Shown here: positions 7,974 through 16,996 of the stretch, one piece after another | Position numbering within the stretch: the first letter of the stretch is position 1 | Layout of the letters: every line of letters begins with the position of its first letter | NCBI GenBank assembly: GCA_949291365.1 | Contig: CASEVJ010000006.1 | Location: 1 to 64,000 of the forward strand | Reading direction: 5' to 3' | Source: an uncultured bacterium | GTDB lineage: Bacteria > Elusimicrobiota > Elusimicrobia > Elusimicrobiales > Elusimicrobiaceae | Length of the DNA stretch: 64,000 nt | The notes under the pieces: generated by a model | The model's database searches: none | What the model was told of the DNA's origin: nothing | What the model saw: the letters and a program-made list of their open reading frames with translations, nothing else | Made by a program: the position numbers and the translations under genes

Positions 7974-9209
7974 ATGAATGACGTGAAAGATTTGCTGAAA
8001 AAAATAGACGGATATCGTGATTTTATTATTGATTTGCAGACTAAAATGACCGCCTGCCCCGCCATCACTCCGCACGAAAAAGGCGGCCTGGGGGAAGCTG
8101 CCAAGGCGGAGGTATTGTTAAAAGCGCTTAAAGCCATGAAATTTGACGAAATTGATGTGTTGGAAGCCAAAGACTCCGCTTCTCCGACGGGAGTGCGCCC
8201 CAATATTGTAGCCAAATATTATGGCCAAAACCGCAAAAAAACGCTGTGGGTGATGGCCCACATGGACGTGGTGCCCCCGGGAGATTTGTCCATGTGGAAA
8301 ACCGATCCTTTTAAAGCGGTGGTAAAAGGGGATAAAATTTACGGCCGCGGCACGGAGGACAATCAGCAGGGGCTGATGTCGGGCTTATTGGCAGTAAAAG
8401 CCATGATGGACGCCGGCATACGCCCGCCGGTAAATTATGCGTTGCTTTTGAATGCAGATGAAGAAGTAGGCAGCGATTACGGGATTGTGACGGTACTGAA
8501 AAAACACGGCAAAATTTTTGGCAAAGAGGACAGCTTTATCGTGCCTGACAGCGGCAATTCTAAAGGGGACGTGATTGAAATAGCCGAAAAGAATATGCTG
8601 TGGCTGAAAATTACTGTTGAAGGAAAGCAGACACATGCTTCCACGCCTCAAAACGGCAACAATGCTTTTGTAGCGTCCAGCCATTTGGTGGTAGCGTTGC
8701 GGGATTTGTATAAAAAGTTTAATAAAAAAGACCGCCTCTTTGATGTGCCGGGCAGTGTGTTTGAACCCACCAAGCATGAGCCCAATGTGCCCAATGTCAA
8801 CACCATTCCGGGCAAAGAAGTGTTGTATGTGGACTGCCGCATTTTGCCTTGCTATACCAATAAACAGGTGTATGATGAGGCGGTTAAAATTGCCAAAACG
8901 ATAGAGAAAAAATTCAAAGTTAAAATTACGGTGCAGGCCATTATTAACGACAGTTCCAAACCGACCGACAAGAATGCTCCCCTTGTCAAATTGCTGGCCC
9001 AGCATGTCAAAGCCGTGTACCGCAACCAGCCCAAAGTGCAGGGAGTAGGCGGCGGCACGGTGGCGGCCTATTTGCGCAATGCCGGCTTCCCGGCGGTGGT
9101 ATACTCTAAATTGGACGAAACCATGCACCAACCCAATGAGTACAGCAGTATCAAAAATACAATGGGCGATGCCAAAGTGTTTGCCTTGGTCGCCATGAAC
9201 TTAAAATAA
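7974..9209 (+). CDS. M20-family metallopeptidase (dipeptidase/deacylase-like)
   Basis: This cytoplasmic protein of 411 residues has no signal peptide. It carries the M20 dizinc pattern: VMAHMDVVPPGD (His and Asp), GRGTEDNQQG (bridging Asp), NADEEVGSDYG (general base Glu and Glu ligand), PDSGNSKGD (Asp ligand) and the C-terminal His in LDETMHQPNEY. The lid-domain His is in KQTHASTPQNG. All catalytic positions are filled, so it should be active as an amidohydrolase on a small peptide or N-acyl amino acid. The substrate is not readable. A good ribosome site, AGGAGA, lies ahead of the ATG. It follows the Nif3 gene by 11 bases and precedes the pseudopilin by 9, so the three are probably in one transcript. 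Confidence 0.88.
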   Translation: MNDVKDLLKKIDGYRDFIIDLQTKMTACPAITPHEKGGLGEAAKAEVLLKALKAMKFDEIDVLEAKDSASPTGVRPNIVAKYYGQNRKKTLWVMAHMDVVPPGDLSMWKTDPFKAVVKGDKIYGRGTEDNQQGLMSGLLAVKAMMDAGIRPPVNYALLLNADEEVGSDYGIVTVLKKHGKIFGKEDSFIVPDSGNSKGDVIEIAEKNMLWLKITVEGKQTHASTPQNGNNAFVASSHLVVALRDLYKKFNKKDRLFDVPGSVFEPTKHEPNVPNVNTIPGKEVLYVDCRILPCYTNKQVYDEAVKIAKTIEKKFKVKITVQAIINDSSKPTDKNAPLVKLLAQHVKAVYRNQPKVQGVGGGTVAAYLRNAGFPAVVYSKLDETMHQPNEYSSIKNTMGDAKVFALVAMNLK

Positions 9210-9218
9210 GGCGGGCTT

Positions 9219-9635
9219 ATGAAAAAAGGTTTTACCGTTATAGAAATACTGATTACGCTAATCGTCTTTGCCTTGTTGCTGGGGCTGACGGTGCCGAAGT
9301 TTATTACGCTGGTGCATAAAGCGCGCGAAGGCAGCACCAAGCACCAGCTGGTGCGTTTGCGCAGTGCGATAGCGGCCTATTACGGGGAAAACCAGGGTAC
9401 CTATCCCACCGATGATTTGACCAGCTTGGTGCCTACTTATATAGAAGCCATTCCGCAGGCGCAGGTGCCGGGACTGGAGCCGAGCAATAAAGTGTCTGCC
9501 GGTTCGTATGAGGCGGCCTTTACCAAAACGGGCGGCTGGGCGTATGTGAGCGACGCCTCTGACCCGCGCTTTGGGGACATATTTGTCAACAGCGACAAAG
9601 AAGACAGCTACGGCAAGGCCTGGAACACACTTTAA
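9219..9635 (+). CDS. Type II secretion/type IV pilus pseudopilin
   Basis: This 138-residue protein begins with a class III prepilin signal: a very short leader MKKG, then FTVIEILITLIVFALLLGL. The Glu at mature position 5 and the hydrophobic helix that anchors pilins are intact. The rest resembles the GspG-like globular head: STKHQLVRLRSAIAAYYGENQGTYPTDDLTSLVP, then GGWAYV. It should be cleaved and N-methylated by the prepilin peptidase encoded immediately downstream (55 bases away, after a terminator). It may form part of a pseudopilus or a minor pilin. A ribosome site is weak (GGCGGGC). Confidence 0.88.
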   Translation: MKKGFTVIEILITLIVFALLLGLTVPKFITLVHKAREGSTKHQLVRLRSAIAAYYGENQGTYPTDDLTSLVPTYIEAIPQAQVPGLEPSNKVSAGSYEAAFTKTGGWAYVSDASDPRFGDIFVNSDKEDSYGKAWNTL

Positions 9636-9642
9636 ATCAAAC

Positions 9643-9671
9643 GGCCCCCGCATACAGGCGGGGGCTCTTTT
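9643..9671 (+). terminator. Terminator between pseudopilin and prepilin peptidase
   Basis: Arms 9644-9651 and 9658-9665 pair over 8 bp (GCCCCCGC with GCGGGGGC), followed by TCTTTT. Some read-through into the peptidase gene is likely because no obvious promoter is visible in the short gap that follows. Confidence 0.85.
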
Positions 9672-9689
9672 GGCAGAAAAGGAGAGAGC

Positions 9690-10472
9690 ATGGAGACTTT
9701 GATTCTTGTATTTGCGGCCTTATTTGGGCTGATTATCGGCAGTTTTTTAAATGTTTGTATTTATCGTATTCCCCAAAATAAGTCCATTGTGTGGCCGCCT
9801 TCTTTCTGCCCTAAATGCGGCAAACCCATTAAGTTTTACGACAATGTGCCCCTCATCAGCTATATACTGCTGTGGGGGAAATGCCGCAACTGCAAAGCGC
9901 CGATTTCCTGCCAGTATCCCATTGTGGAATTTCTGACGGGGCTGCTGACTGTGTTATTTGTGTGGCGCTGGGGGTTGAGCGCCTGGACGGCGGTATTGCT
10001 GGTAGCGGTGTACAGCTTGATTATTTTGTCGGTGATTGATTTGGAGCTGATGATTATCCCCGATCGTTTTTCTTTAGGGTTAATCGTGCTGGGGCTGGCT
10101 TTTTGCTGGCTGAACCCGAATTTTGAAGGCAGCGGCTGGAGCCATTTTGTGCAGGGGCTTACCGGGGCGGCGGTAGGATTTTTTGGCACCTTGGCCGTGG
10201 CCGTATTGGGCTATTTTATGTTTAAGAAAGAGGCCATGGGCGGCGGGGACGTCAAACTGATGGGCGGCATCGGTGCTTTTGTGGGCTGGGAAGGGGTTAT
10301 TACGACTATTGTGTTTGCCTCTGCACTGGGGTTGGTCTATTCCCTGTTTTTGATGATTTTTAAAGGGAAAGGAAAAGGCGACGCTATCCCGTTCGGCCCG
10401 TTTTTAAGTGCAGGCGCGCTGATTAATCTGTTTTACTTAATCCGTCCGGAAATGCTGGCCATTCACTTTTAA
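9690..10472 (+). CDS. pilD: Prepilin leader peptidase / N-methyltransferase
   Basis: This 260-residue inner-membrane aspartic protease removes prepilin leaders and methylates the new N-terminus. It begins with IIGSFLNVCIYRIP, followed by the cytoplasmic zinc-binding loop with CPKCGK and CRNCKAP. The two catalytic aspartates are in IDLELMIIPD and in GGGDVKLMGG. About eight hydrophobic segments follow the normal layout of the full-length bifunctional enzyme. AGGAGAG sits ahead of the ATG. Its natural clients in this window are the pseudopilin just upstream and the pilin at 45663. Confidence 0.95.
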   Translation: METLILVFAALFGLIIGSFLNVCIYRIPQNKSIVWPPSFCPKCGKPIKFYDNVPLISYILLWGKCRNCKAPISCQYPIVEFLTGLLTVLFVWRWGLSAWTAVLLVAVYSLIILSVIDLELMIIPDRFSLGLIVLGLAFCWLNPNFEGSGWSHFVQGLTGAAVGFFGTLAVAVLGYFMFKKEAMGGGDVKLMGGIGAFVGWEGVITTIVFASALGLVYSLFLMIFKGKGKGDAIPFGPFLSAGALINLFYLIRPEMLAIHF

Positions 10473-10490
10473 CAGTTTACACGCAGAGAT

Positions 10491-10525
10491 AAAAAGCGGC
10501 GCAAGTGCAAATGCGCCGCTTTTTT
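10491..10525 (+). terminator. Terminator after pilD
   Basis: Arms 10496-10503 and 10512-10519 pair (GCGGCGCA with TGCGCCGC), with an A-run before and TTTTTT after. Confidence 0.9.
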
Positions 10526-10592
10526 ATGTATAGAAAAGCCGCGTCTGTGTGGCTGGGAGAAATGTTTCTTGCTGTTACATGCAGGAAAAAGG

Positions 10593-10619
10593 CAAAAAAA
10601 AGCCCGCTCTAAAGCGGGG
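10593..10619 (-). terminator. Terminator after rdgB
   Basis: CCCGCT and AGCGGG arms (10603-10608 and 10613-10618) pair on the minus strand and are followed by a run of seven T residues. It lies just past the rdgB stop. Confidence 0.85.
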
Positions 10620-10625
10620 GAAAAG

Positions 10626-11234
10626 TTATTTGCTTAATACTTGCAGATGTTCTGCCAGCTGTTTAAAGGCATGGGCGCGGTGGCTGATGGAGTTTTTTTC
10701 TTTCTCCGTCATTTCCGCTAGTGTTTTGCGGGTGCCGGCCACGATGAAAATAGGGTCATAGCCAAAGCCGTTTTCCCCACGGTATCCAAAGCCGATAAAT
10801 CCGTCCAGCGTCCCTTCAAAGCTGACCACTTTTCCCTGTGGGGTGGCCAAACACGCCACTGTGCGGAAGCGCGCTGCCCGCTTGCCCAAAAAGAGCCCTT
10901 CCAACTCATTGAGCAGCTTGCGGTTGTTATCGGCGGCGTCGGCTTGTTCGCCGGCGTAACGGGCCGTATGTACGCCCGGTTTGCCGTCTAAAAATTCCAC
11001 TTCCAGCCCCGTATCGTCCGACACGGCAGGCAAGCCGCTTTCCTGGGCGGCATAGACGGCTTTTAACTCGGCATTTTCCGTAAGCGTATTGCCGGTTTCT
11101 TCCGGCAGTTTTAACCCGCCAATCCCGGCCAGACTGACATATTCAATCTCCTCCCCCGTTTTTGTTTTGCGGGGGAGGAGTGCGATAATTTCTTTGAATT
11201 TATGTTCGTTGCCAGTAGCAATCAAAATTTTCAT
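10626..11234 (-). CDS. rdgB: XTP/dITP diphosphatase (non-canonical purine NTP pyrophosphatase)
   Basis: This 202-residue enzyme of the HAM1/RdgB family hydrolyses dITP, XTP and dHAPTP to monophosphates and so keeps deaminated purines out of nucleic acid. The family pattern is clear: ILIATGNEHKFKEI at the N-terminus, PEETGNTLTENAELKA, AVSDDTGLEV, GVHTARYAGE, GENGFGYDPIF and the terminal SHRAHAF. The ATG at 11234 is used rather than an upstream in-frame start at 11324, because the family's N-terminal ATGN motif immediately follows it. It begins 5 bases after the stop of the PepT-like gene, so it is translated from the same message. Confidence 0.95.
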   Translation of the reverse strand: MKILIATGNEHKFKEIIALLPRKTKTGEEIEYVSLAGIGGLKLPEETGNTLTENAELKAVYAAQESGLPAVSDDTGLEVEFLDGKPGVHTARYAGEQADAADNNRKLLNELEGLFLGKRAARFRTVACLATPQGKVVSFEGTLDGFIGFGYRGENGFGYDPIFIVAGTRKTLAEMTEKEKNSISHRAHAFKQLAEHLQVLSK

Positions 11235-11239
11235 GCGTC

Positions 11240-12559
11240 TTATTTGACCTTTAACTGGGATACCTGTTTCACTAGGTTCAGCGCCACTTTGTAGGCCTTG
11301 AACATATCTTCTTCGCTCAACCACTCGGTAAACGCATGCGGATTGTTCTGCCCGGTGAATACCGTGTAGCCGCCAAAACCATGTTTGGCCATAATCATGG
11401 CAGAGGTGGTGCCGGCGCGTTCTTTCTTGGTATTGGGGGTAACACCGGCGTCTTTCATGGCACTGCTCAACAAATCCAACGCTTCGGGTTTGACCCCGTA
11501 GGCCACGTTTTCATACTGTTTGATGACCTGGATTTCAATTTCCGTGCCGAGGGCGCGTTCCAAGCTGTCGGCGGCATGTTTGATGCCGTCTAAATAGCGT
11601 TTGCCTTCCTGCTGGTCAAAGTAGCGCAGGCGGAAATCTACCATGTGGGTATTGTTTACCGGGTCATATTCAATATGATGGGGTTCCAGGTAGCCCTGTT
11701 CGCCGGTGCTGTTGTTGGGCAGGTTTTTGGAAGGAGCGGCCGCGGCAATCAAGTCCCCAATGGGTTTGACAGAGTTGCGGTAGCCGTTTTCCGCGGCATA
11801 GGATTGATGTCCGTTTACGCCTTTGGCGGTAACCAACACGCGGTCAGCCGAGAAGTTTGCCACCACGACTTCCCCATTTACGCCTCCGTCAAAATCGTAG
11901 GCGTAGTCCGGGTTATAATATTCCAGTTCCAAACGTTCGGCGCTGCGGCCCACATCTTCGTTCGGGGTGATGACAATTTGAATCGGGCCGTGCGGAATTT
12001 TCGGGTTTTCTGCCAGCGTTTTGATTAAGGTAACGATAATAGTTACACCGGCTTTATCATCGGCGCCCAGGTTGGTGGTGCCGTCGGAAGTAACAATCGT
12101 TTTGCCCAGCATGTTGCGCAAATAAGGGTCGCTGTCAAAATCAATGACATGATTGTTTTTGAGAACAATGGGTTTGCCGTCATAATTTTTGATGACTTGC
12201 GGCTTAATTCCGTTCCCGATAATATCGGGCGTGGTGTCGTAGTGGGCGCTGATGCCCAAAACGGGGGCCTGACGGTTTTTTAGATTGGACGGAATATTCA
12301 CATAGATATATTTGTCCTTGGAAAAATACGTCGGGAAACCAAAACCTTTAATGTCTTCATAAAGGATTTGGGCCATTTCTTCCTGACCGGGAGTCATCCA
12401 TTCGGCGCTGTTGTCGCTCATGCTGCCGGTTTGTACATATTTGACGAAGCGGTCTATCATGCCAGAGCGGTATTTATTTGCCACATTGCCCTGGGCGGAC
12501 GCCGCACCCGCGCTGAAAATAAGCGCCAGCACGACGGGCCATGCAAATAGTTTTCTCAT
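11240..12559 (-). CDS. Exported peptidase T-like M20 aminopeptidase (paralogue 1)
   Basis: This protein of 439 residues has a signal peptide (MRKLFAWPVVLALIFSAGAASAQ) followed by a PepT-like M20 body. PepT is normally cytoplasmic, so export is unusual. The active-site positions are filled: SAHYDTTPD (His and Asp), LGADDKAG (bridging Asp), TPNEDVG (general base Glu, with Asp in place of the second Glu), YDFDGG (Asp), KGVNGHQS (dimer-domain His) and GQNNPHAF (final His ligand). It should cleave small peptides in the periplasm. The ATG at 12559 has AGGAG ahead; an upstream in-frame start would destroy the signal peptide. It is followed by rdgB and preceded by a second, more degenerate paralogue. 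Confidence 0.85.
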   Translation of the reverse strand: MRKLFAWPVVLALIFSAGAASAQGNVANKYRSGMIDRFVKYVQTGSMSDNSAEWMTPGQEEMAQILYEDIKGFGFPTYFSKDKYIYVNIPSNLKNRQAPVLGISAHYDTTPDIIGNGIKPQVIKNYDGKPIVLKNNHVIDFDSDPYLRNMLGKTIVTSDGTTNLGADDKAGVTIIVTLIKTLAENPKIPHGPIQIVITPNEDVGRSAERLELEYYNPDYAYDFDGGVNGEVVVANFSADRVLVTAKGVNGHQSYAAENGYRNSVKPIGDLIAAAAPSKNLPNNSTGEQGYLEPHHIEYDPVNNTHMVDFRLRYFDQQEGKRYLDGIKHAADSLERALGTEIEIQVIKQYENVAYGVKPEALDLLSSAMKDAGVTPNTKKERAGTTSAMIMAKHGFGGYTVFTGQNNPHAFTEWLSEEDMFKAYKVALNLVKQVSQLKVK

Positions 12560-12680
12560 AAGTTTTTCTCCTGTGTGAAAATTGATCAAAGAAGCGCAGC
12601 AAATCTGTTTCACAATCTTATTTTAGTTAATCGGTTTTCTTTTTCACAAGGGCCAAAAGACCTAAAAAAGACCTGGGCCC

Positions 12681-12715
12681 GAAAAAATAAAAAACCCCGC
12701 CTTAAAAGGCGGGGT
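12681..12715 (-). terminator. Terminator after PepT-like paralogue 2
   Basis: Arms 12695-12702 and 12707-12714 pair over 8 bp (CCCCGCCT/AGGCGGGG) and are followed on the minus strand by TTTTTTATTTTTT. It separates the two PepT-like genes transcriptionally. Confidence 0.92.
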
Positions 12716-12732
12716 GCAAAGCGTAGGGTTTT

Positions 12733-14076
12733 CTAGGGCTGCGGCGTATAATCTGTCCAGCCCGCCGCCGTGCTGATTAAAGTGCGCAGGGCAGCTTCCA
12801 TGACGTCTATATCCGCATATTCCAATGCGGTGTGTTTATTAAAAACCCCAGAAAAAACTTCCACCGTAGGCAGCCCTTTGGCACAAAGCAGTGCATTGTT
12901 CGTGCCGCGCCGCGCAGACACCGGGTGGGGCTTGATGTCTTCGTCGCGCATGGCTTGCTGCAATACCGTCAATAAAGGGGCGGGCAGAGAATCTTTTGCA
13001 TTAGTGTATTCATCTGTAAAAGAAAGGTCGGCCTGCACCAGTTTGGGGTTCATGGCCTTGACGGTATTGAAAGCTTGGGTGACGGCTTGTGTGAGCTCTT
13101 GCATTTCCTGCGGGGTAAAAGCGGCAATCTGGCCGAGAATGGTGCTGGTGTCTTCTTGCTGCAGGATAGACTGCACCCAAATATAGCCGCGGGTGCCGGA
13201 CGTTGTTTCCGGTCGGAGGTGGCGCGGCAACAGCGTGTGAAAGTCCGACGCCATAAGCACATTATCTGCAAAAGCGGCGTTCATGGCCTGGCCCGGATCT
13301 GCAGAGCGGTTGCCTTCAAAGACAGCGGTAAAAGTGCGGGAAGCAAAATTCTCCGTGACTATTTCTCCCACATTGGCTCCGTCCACCATATAGGCGTAGG
13401 TTGCGCCTAATGAAGCGGGGTCAAAATCCTGCAGTACTTTTCCGTTTTCCGTATCCGGCAGGAAAGCGATTTGAATGGTGCCGTGTGCTATGCTCCGGTT
13501 GCCCAGCAAGTAGTCCGCCAGTGTCATAATCAGCGCTATGCCGGCTTTGCCGTCCGCACCCAACAGGGTGCCGCCGGACGCAGTTAGCAAGTTATGGCTG
13601 CGCGCCTGCAAAAGCTGGGGGCTGTTGTATTCCGTAAGGCGTAGGTCTTGTTCTTTGTTTATCAGGATGTCGCCGCCGTTGTATTTGGCATGCAGCTGGG
13701 GTTTTACATCCGCCCCCGAAAGCCCCGGGTAAGTATCCAAATGGGCCAGCAGGGCAATAACCGGGGGCGCGTGGCCCGTGGTGGCCGGGATAGTGGCGGT
13801 AACGACGCCGCTTTTAGAAACGGACACATTTTCAGCGCCTATTTGTTTGAGTTCTTTGCCCAGCGCTTTGGCAAAAGATAATTGACCTTTGGTGGAGGGG
13901 ACGTTTTGGGGGTGGGCGTCTGCTTGGGTGTTATATCCCACATAACGTTCCAAACGTTGGGTCAAATCTTCTTTGGCTGTTTGTTTGTCATACTGCATGA
14001 CCGCTTTCCAATTGGGCCCGGCTGCGGCACACAGCGGCAAACACGCACAGCAACATACGGCAAGCAGTTTTTTCAT
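12733..14076 (-). CDS. Exported PepT-like M20 protein lacking key catalytic residues (paralogue 2)
   Basis: This protein of 447 residues has a signal peptide rich in Cys (LLAVCCCACLPLCAAA) and aligns along its length with peptidase T. The zinc ligands survive: LLAHLDTYPG (His, Asp), LLGADGKAG (bridging Asp), the second Glu of LPDTENG, YMVDGA and FNKHTALEY (His). However, the general base Glu of the TPDEE motif is Thr (LPDTENG). The dimer-domain His of the NxxHPG motif is Asp (NRSADPG). Both are needed for normal catalysis in M20 peptidases, so it is likely inactive or altered, perhaps a peptide-binding protein. AGGAGGG precedes the ATG. It sits between valS and paralogue 1 with its own terminator. 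Confidence 0.8.
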   Translation of the reverse strand: MKKLLAVCCCACLPLCAAAGPNWKAVMQYDKQTAKEDLTQRLERYVGYNTQADAHPQNVPSTKGQLSFAKALGKELKQIGAENVSVSKSGVVTATIPATTGHAPPVIALLAHLDTYPGLSGADVKPQLHAKYNGGDILINKEQDLRLTEYNSPQLLQARSHNLLTASGGTLLGADGKAGIALIMTLADYLLGNRSIAHGTIQIAFLPDTENGKVLQDFDPASLGATYAYMVDGANVGEIVTENFASRTFTAVFEGNRSADPGQAMNAAFADNVLMASDFHTLLPRHLRPETTSGTRGYIWVQSILQQEDTSTILGQIAAFTPQEMQELTQAVTQAFNTVKAMNPKLVQADLSFTDEYTNAKDSLPAPLLTVLQQAMRDEDIKPHPVSARRGTNNALLCAKGLPTVEVFSGVFNKHTALEYADIDVMEAALRTLISTAAGWTDYTPQP

Positions 14077-14092
14077 GGAAGCCCTCCTTTCG

Positions 14093-14131
14093 TTTAAAAA
14101 AACAGCTCTGCGGATATTCCGCAGAGCTGTC
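14093..14131 (-). terminator. Terminator after valS
   Basis: A perfect 13-bp stem (14102-14114 with 14118-14130) with loop TAT is followed on the minus strand by a run of T residues (the A-run at 14094-14101). Confidence 0.92.
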
Positions 14132-14133
14132 GG

Positions 14134-16851
14134 TTACGCTAAATCCGTCAAAGCGGCCTGGGCCTGCGCCAACAGGGTTTCTGCGGCGGCAAGCTCTGCT
14201 TTGGTTTTGTCTATTTGTTCTTGGGGCGCGTGCTTGATAAAGTTTTCCTGGGCCAGACGCGCTTTGCGCGAAGCAATGTTGGCCTGCGCGGCGGCGATGT
14301 CTTTTTCCAGGCGTTTCTTCTCTTTATCAAAATCAATCAGCCCCGTCAGCGGTACATAAATAGCTATTTTGCCGTAGGTAGCGGTGGCGGTTTGTGCGGG
14401 CTTGGGCAGATTGACGCCAATTTGCAGCTCGTCAATTTTGGCCATTAATTTGATATATCCTTCCTGCTCACGCACGATGGAGAGTTCCTCTTCGTTTTTG
14501 GCGGAGAGCATCGCCTTAATTTTCAGCCCCGGCGGCACATTAAACTGGGCGCGTATGGTGCGGATTTCTTTGGTCACGCCCTGCACTGTTTCCATTTTTT
14601 TGACGGCTGCAGCATTGAGCAGCGAAGCGTCAAACTGCGGGTATTGCTGGCGCAGCAGGAACTCTTCTTTTTCGTCTACATACGGGCGCAAGCTGGCGGC
14701 GATTTCTTCGGTAATAAACGGTATCAACGGGTGCAGCGCCTTGAGCGTGCCGTATAAAATGTTGACGCACAGCGCCATGACGTATTCTTTTTCCTGCGTT
14801 TGGAAGCGCTGTTTGGCCAGCTCAATGTACCAGTCGCAGAAGTCGCCCCACAGGAAATGGTAAAGCGTGTTGGCGGTTAAGGCGAGATTGTATTTTTCTA
14901 TGCCTTCGCGGGCGGTTTTGACGGCGTTTTCATAGCGGTCTAAAATCCACTGGTCGGCCAGCTCTTTGGCTTCTTTGGGCATAGAGAGCGGGCCTTTTAT
15001 GCCTTCCATATTCATTAAAATAAAGCGGGAGGCGTTGTAGATTTTGTTGCAGAAATTGCGCGCGCCAGTAATGCTTTCCTCAGCGTAAGGAATGTCTTTG
15101 CCGGGCACGGCCTGCATCAGAAGCGAAAAGCGCACCGCGTCTGTGCCGTATTTGGCGGTCATATCCAGCGGGTCAATGACGTTGCCCAGAGATTTGGACA
15201 TTTTCTTGCCGCGTTTATCGCGCACAATTCCGTTTAAAAACACGTCTTTAAACGGCAGCTGGCCTTTAAATTCCAGCCCCATCATCACCATACGGGCCAC
15301 CCACAGATACAGAATTTCATAGCCCGTGACCATAGAGGTAGTGGGGTAAAAATAGTTTAATTCTTCGGTTTCGTCCGGCCAGCCGAAAACGGACATCGGC
15401 CACAAGGCGGAAGAAAACCACGTGTCCAGCACGTCGGGGTCTTGCACCAAGTCGTGCCCGCCGCAGAGGGGACATTTTTCCGGTTTGTGGTAGGAAACTA
15501 TCGGCTTTGCGCCGTCTTCAAAAGAGACCTTGGTCAGCTGTTCTTTGCCTTGTTTGTCGGTGGCAAAAGTCAGCCCCTTTTCACTGCAGTGTCGGCAATA
15601 CCACACGGGAATGCGGTGCCCCCACCAAATTTGGCGGGAAATGCACCAGTCCTGTATGTTTTTAAGCCAGTTTACAAAAGGGGTTTTCCAGCTGGCGGGG
15701 TGAAATTGCAGCTCGCCCGATTCGGCCGCGGCAATAGCCGGGGCAGTCAGCTTGTCCATTTTGACAAACCACTGTTCGCTCAAATACGGCTCAATGGCGT
15801 TGTGGCAGCGGTAGCAGGAAGAAACGGCGTTTGTATATTTTTCTTCTTTGACCAGCAAGCCCGCCGATTCCAAATCCTGTACGGTTTCTTTGCGGCAGAG
15901 GTCGCGGTCCATGCCATTGTATTTTTCGGGGCAGTTCATCATCTTGCCTTTGTCGTTGATGACGGTCATCATCGGCAGATTGTGGCGTTGGCCCACTTCG
16001 TAGTCAGTGGCGTCGTGCGCCGGGGTAATTTTTAAGGCGCCGGTGCCGAATTCCATTTCCACCGCTTCATCGGCAATAACGGGAATGGCGCGGTTGGCCA
16101 GCGGAATGATGACTTTTTTGCCCACCAAATCTTTATAGCGTTTGTCATTGGGGTTGACGGCGATGGCCGCATCGGCAAAAATAGTTTCCGGGCGGGTGGT
16201 GGCAATGACTACGCCGTCGCTGCCGTCTTCGCCTTTATAGCGCAGGTACCACAGTTTGCCGGCATGCTGTTCGTGTTCCACTTCAATGTCGGACAAAGCC
16301 GTAGAGCAGCGCACACACCAGTTAATCAAGCGTTTGCCGCGGTAAATATAGCCCTTTTCCCACAGGCGTTTAAAGCATTCGTAAACGGATTTGGCCCGTT
16401 TTTCGTCCATGGTAAAGCGGATATTTTCGGGGGAGAGGTCCAAGCTCCAGCCCATTTTTTTAAATTGGTTAAAAATGGCGTTGCCGCATTCGTTGTACCA
16501 ATCCCAAACGGTTTGCACAAATTTTTCGCGTCCTAAGTCGTGGCGGGAAAGGTGCTGTTCTTTGGCCAGCTTTTTTTCAATGACGTTTTGGGTGGCTATG
16601 CCGCCATGGTCGGTGCCGGGCACCCAGTAGGATTCCTGTCCGAACATGCGGTGCGCGCGGATAAGCGCGTCCTGCAACGTGTCGTTAAGGGCATGGCCCA
16701 TGTGCAAAGCGCCGGTGATGTTCGGAGGCGGAATAACGATAACAAAGGGTTTTTTGTTTTTATCTACTTTAGCGGTAAAAAGTTTGGCTTCCTGCCATTT
16801 ATTGACTAGTTTTTCTTCTACTTCTTTGGGTTCGTATGCTTTAGGCAACAT
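14134..16851 (-). CDS. valS: Valyl-tRNA synthetase
   Basis: This 905-residue class Ia aminoacyl-tRNA synthetase charges tRNA-Val. The HIGH-type motif is GALHMGHALND and the KMSKS motif is GKKMSKSLGN. The editing (CP1) domain shows the ATTRPETIFAD and TPAHDATDYEVG segments. Cys pairs such as CVRCS, CYRCH, CRHC and CPLC suggest zinc knuckles in the insertion. The C-terminus (about 835-905) is the basic coiled coil typical of bacterial ValRS, beginning GLIDFDKEKKRLEKDI. A GAAGGAA site precedes the ATG. It is monocistronic, with its own terminator. Confidence 0.97.
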   Translation of the reverse strand: MLPKAYEPKEVEEKLVNKWQEAKLFTAKVDKNKKPFVIVIPPPNITGALHMGHALNDTLQDALIRAHRMFGQESYWVPGTDHGGIATQNVIEKKLAKEQHLSRHDLGREKFVQTVWDWYNECGNAIFNQFKKMGWSLDLSPENIRFTMDEKRAKSVYECFKRLWEKGYIYRGKRLINWCVRCSTALSDIEVEHEQHAGKLWYLRYKGEDGSDGVVIATTRPETIFADAAIAVNPNDKRYKDLVGKKVIIPLANRAIPVIADEAVEMEFGTGALKITPAHDATDYEVGQRHNLPMMTVINDKGKMMNCPEKYNGMDRDLCRKETVQDLESAGLLVKEEKYTNAVSSCYRCHNAIEPYLSEQWFVKMDKLTAPAIAAAESGELQFHPASWKTPFVNWLKNIQDWCISRQIWWGHRIPVWYCRHCSEKGLTFATDKQGKEQLTKVSFEDGAKPIVSYHKPEKCPLCGGHDLVQDPDVLDTWFSSALWPMSVFGWPDETEELNYFYPTTSMVTGYEILYLWVARMVMMGLEFKGQLPFKDVFLNGIVRDKRGKKMSKSLGNVIDPLDMTAKYGTDAVRFSLLMQAVPGKDIPYAEESITGARNFCNKIYNASRFILMNMEGIKGPLSMPKEAKELADQWILDRYENAVKTAREGIEKYNLALTANTLYHFLWGDFCDWYIELAKQRFQTQEKEYVMALCVNILYGTLKALHPLIPFITEEIAASLRPYVDEKEEFLLRQQYPQFDASLLNAAAVKKMETVQGVTKEIRTIRAQFNVPPGLKIKAMLSAKNEEELSIVREQEGYIKLMAKIDELQIGVNLPKPAQTATATYGKIAIYVPLTGLIDFDKEKKRLEKDIAAAQANIASRKARLAQENFIKHAPQEQIDKTKAELAAAETLLAQAQAALTDLA

Positions 16852-16996
16852 GCTCGTATTCCTTCGGTTTTGAATTTGCGTGATGTGACTTCACGCGTAA
16901 CCTATATATATTTTAGCAATTTACGGGCAGGCAGGTGAGGGCGGACTAATTAGTTGTTTTGTGGAAAAGTGGGCCAAATTATGTAAAAATATACAT

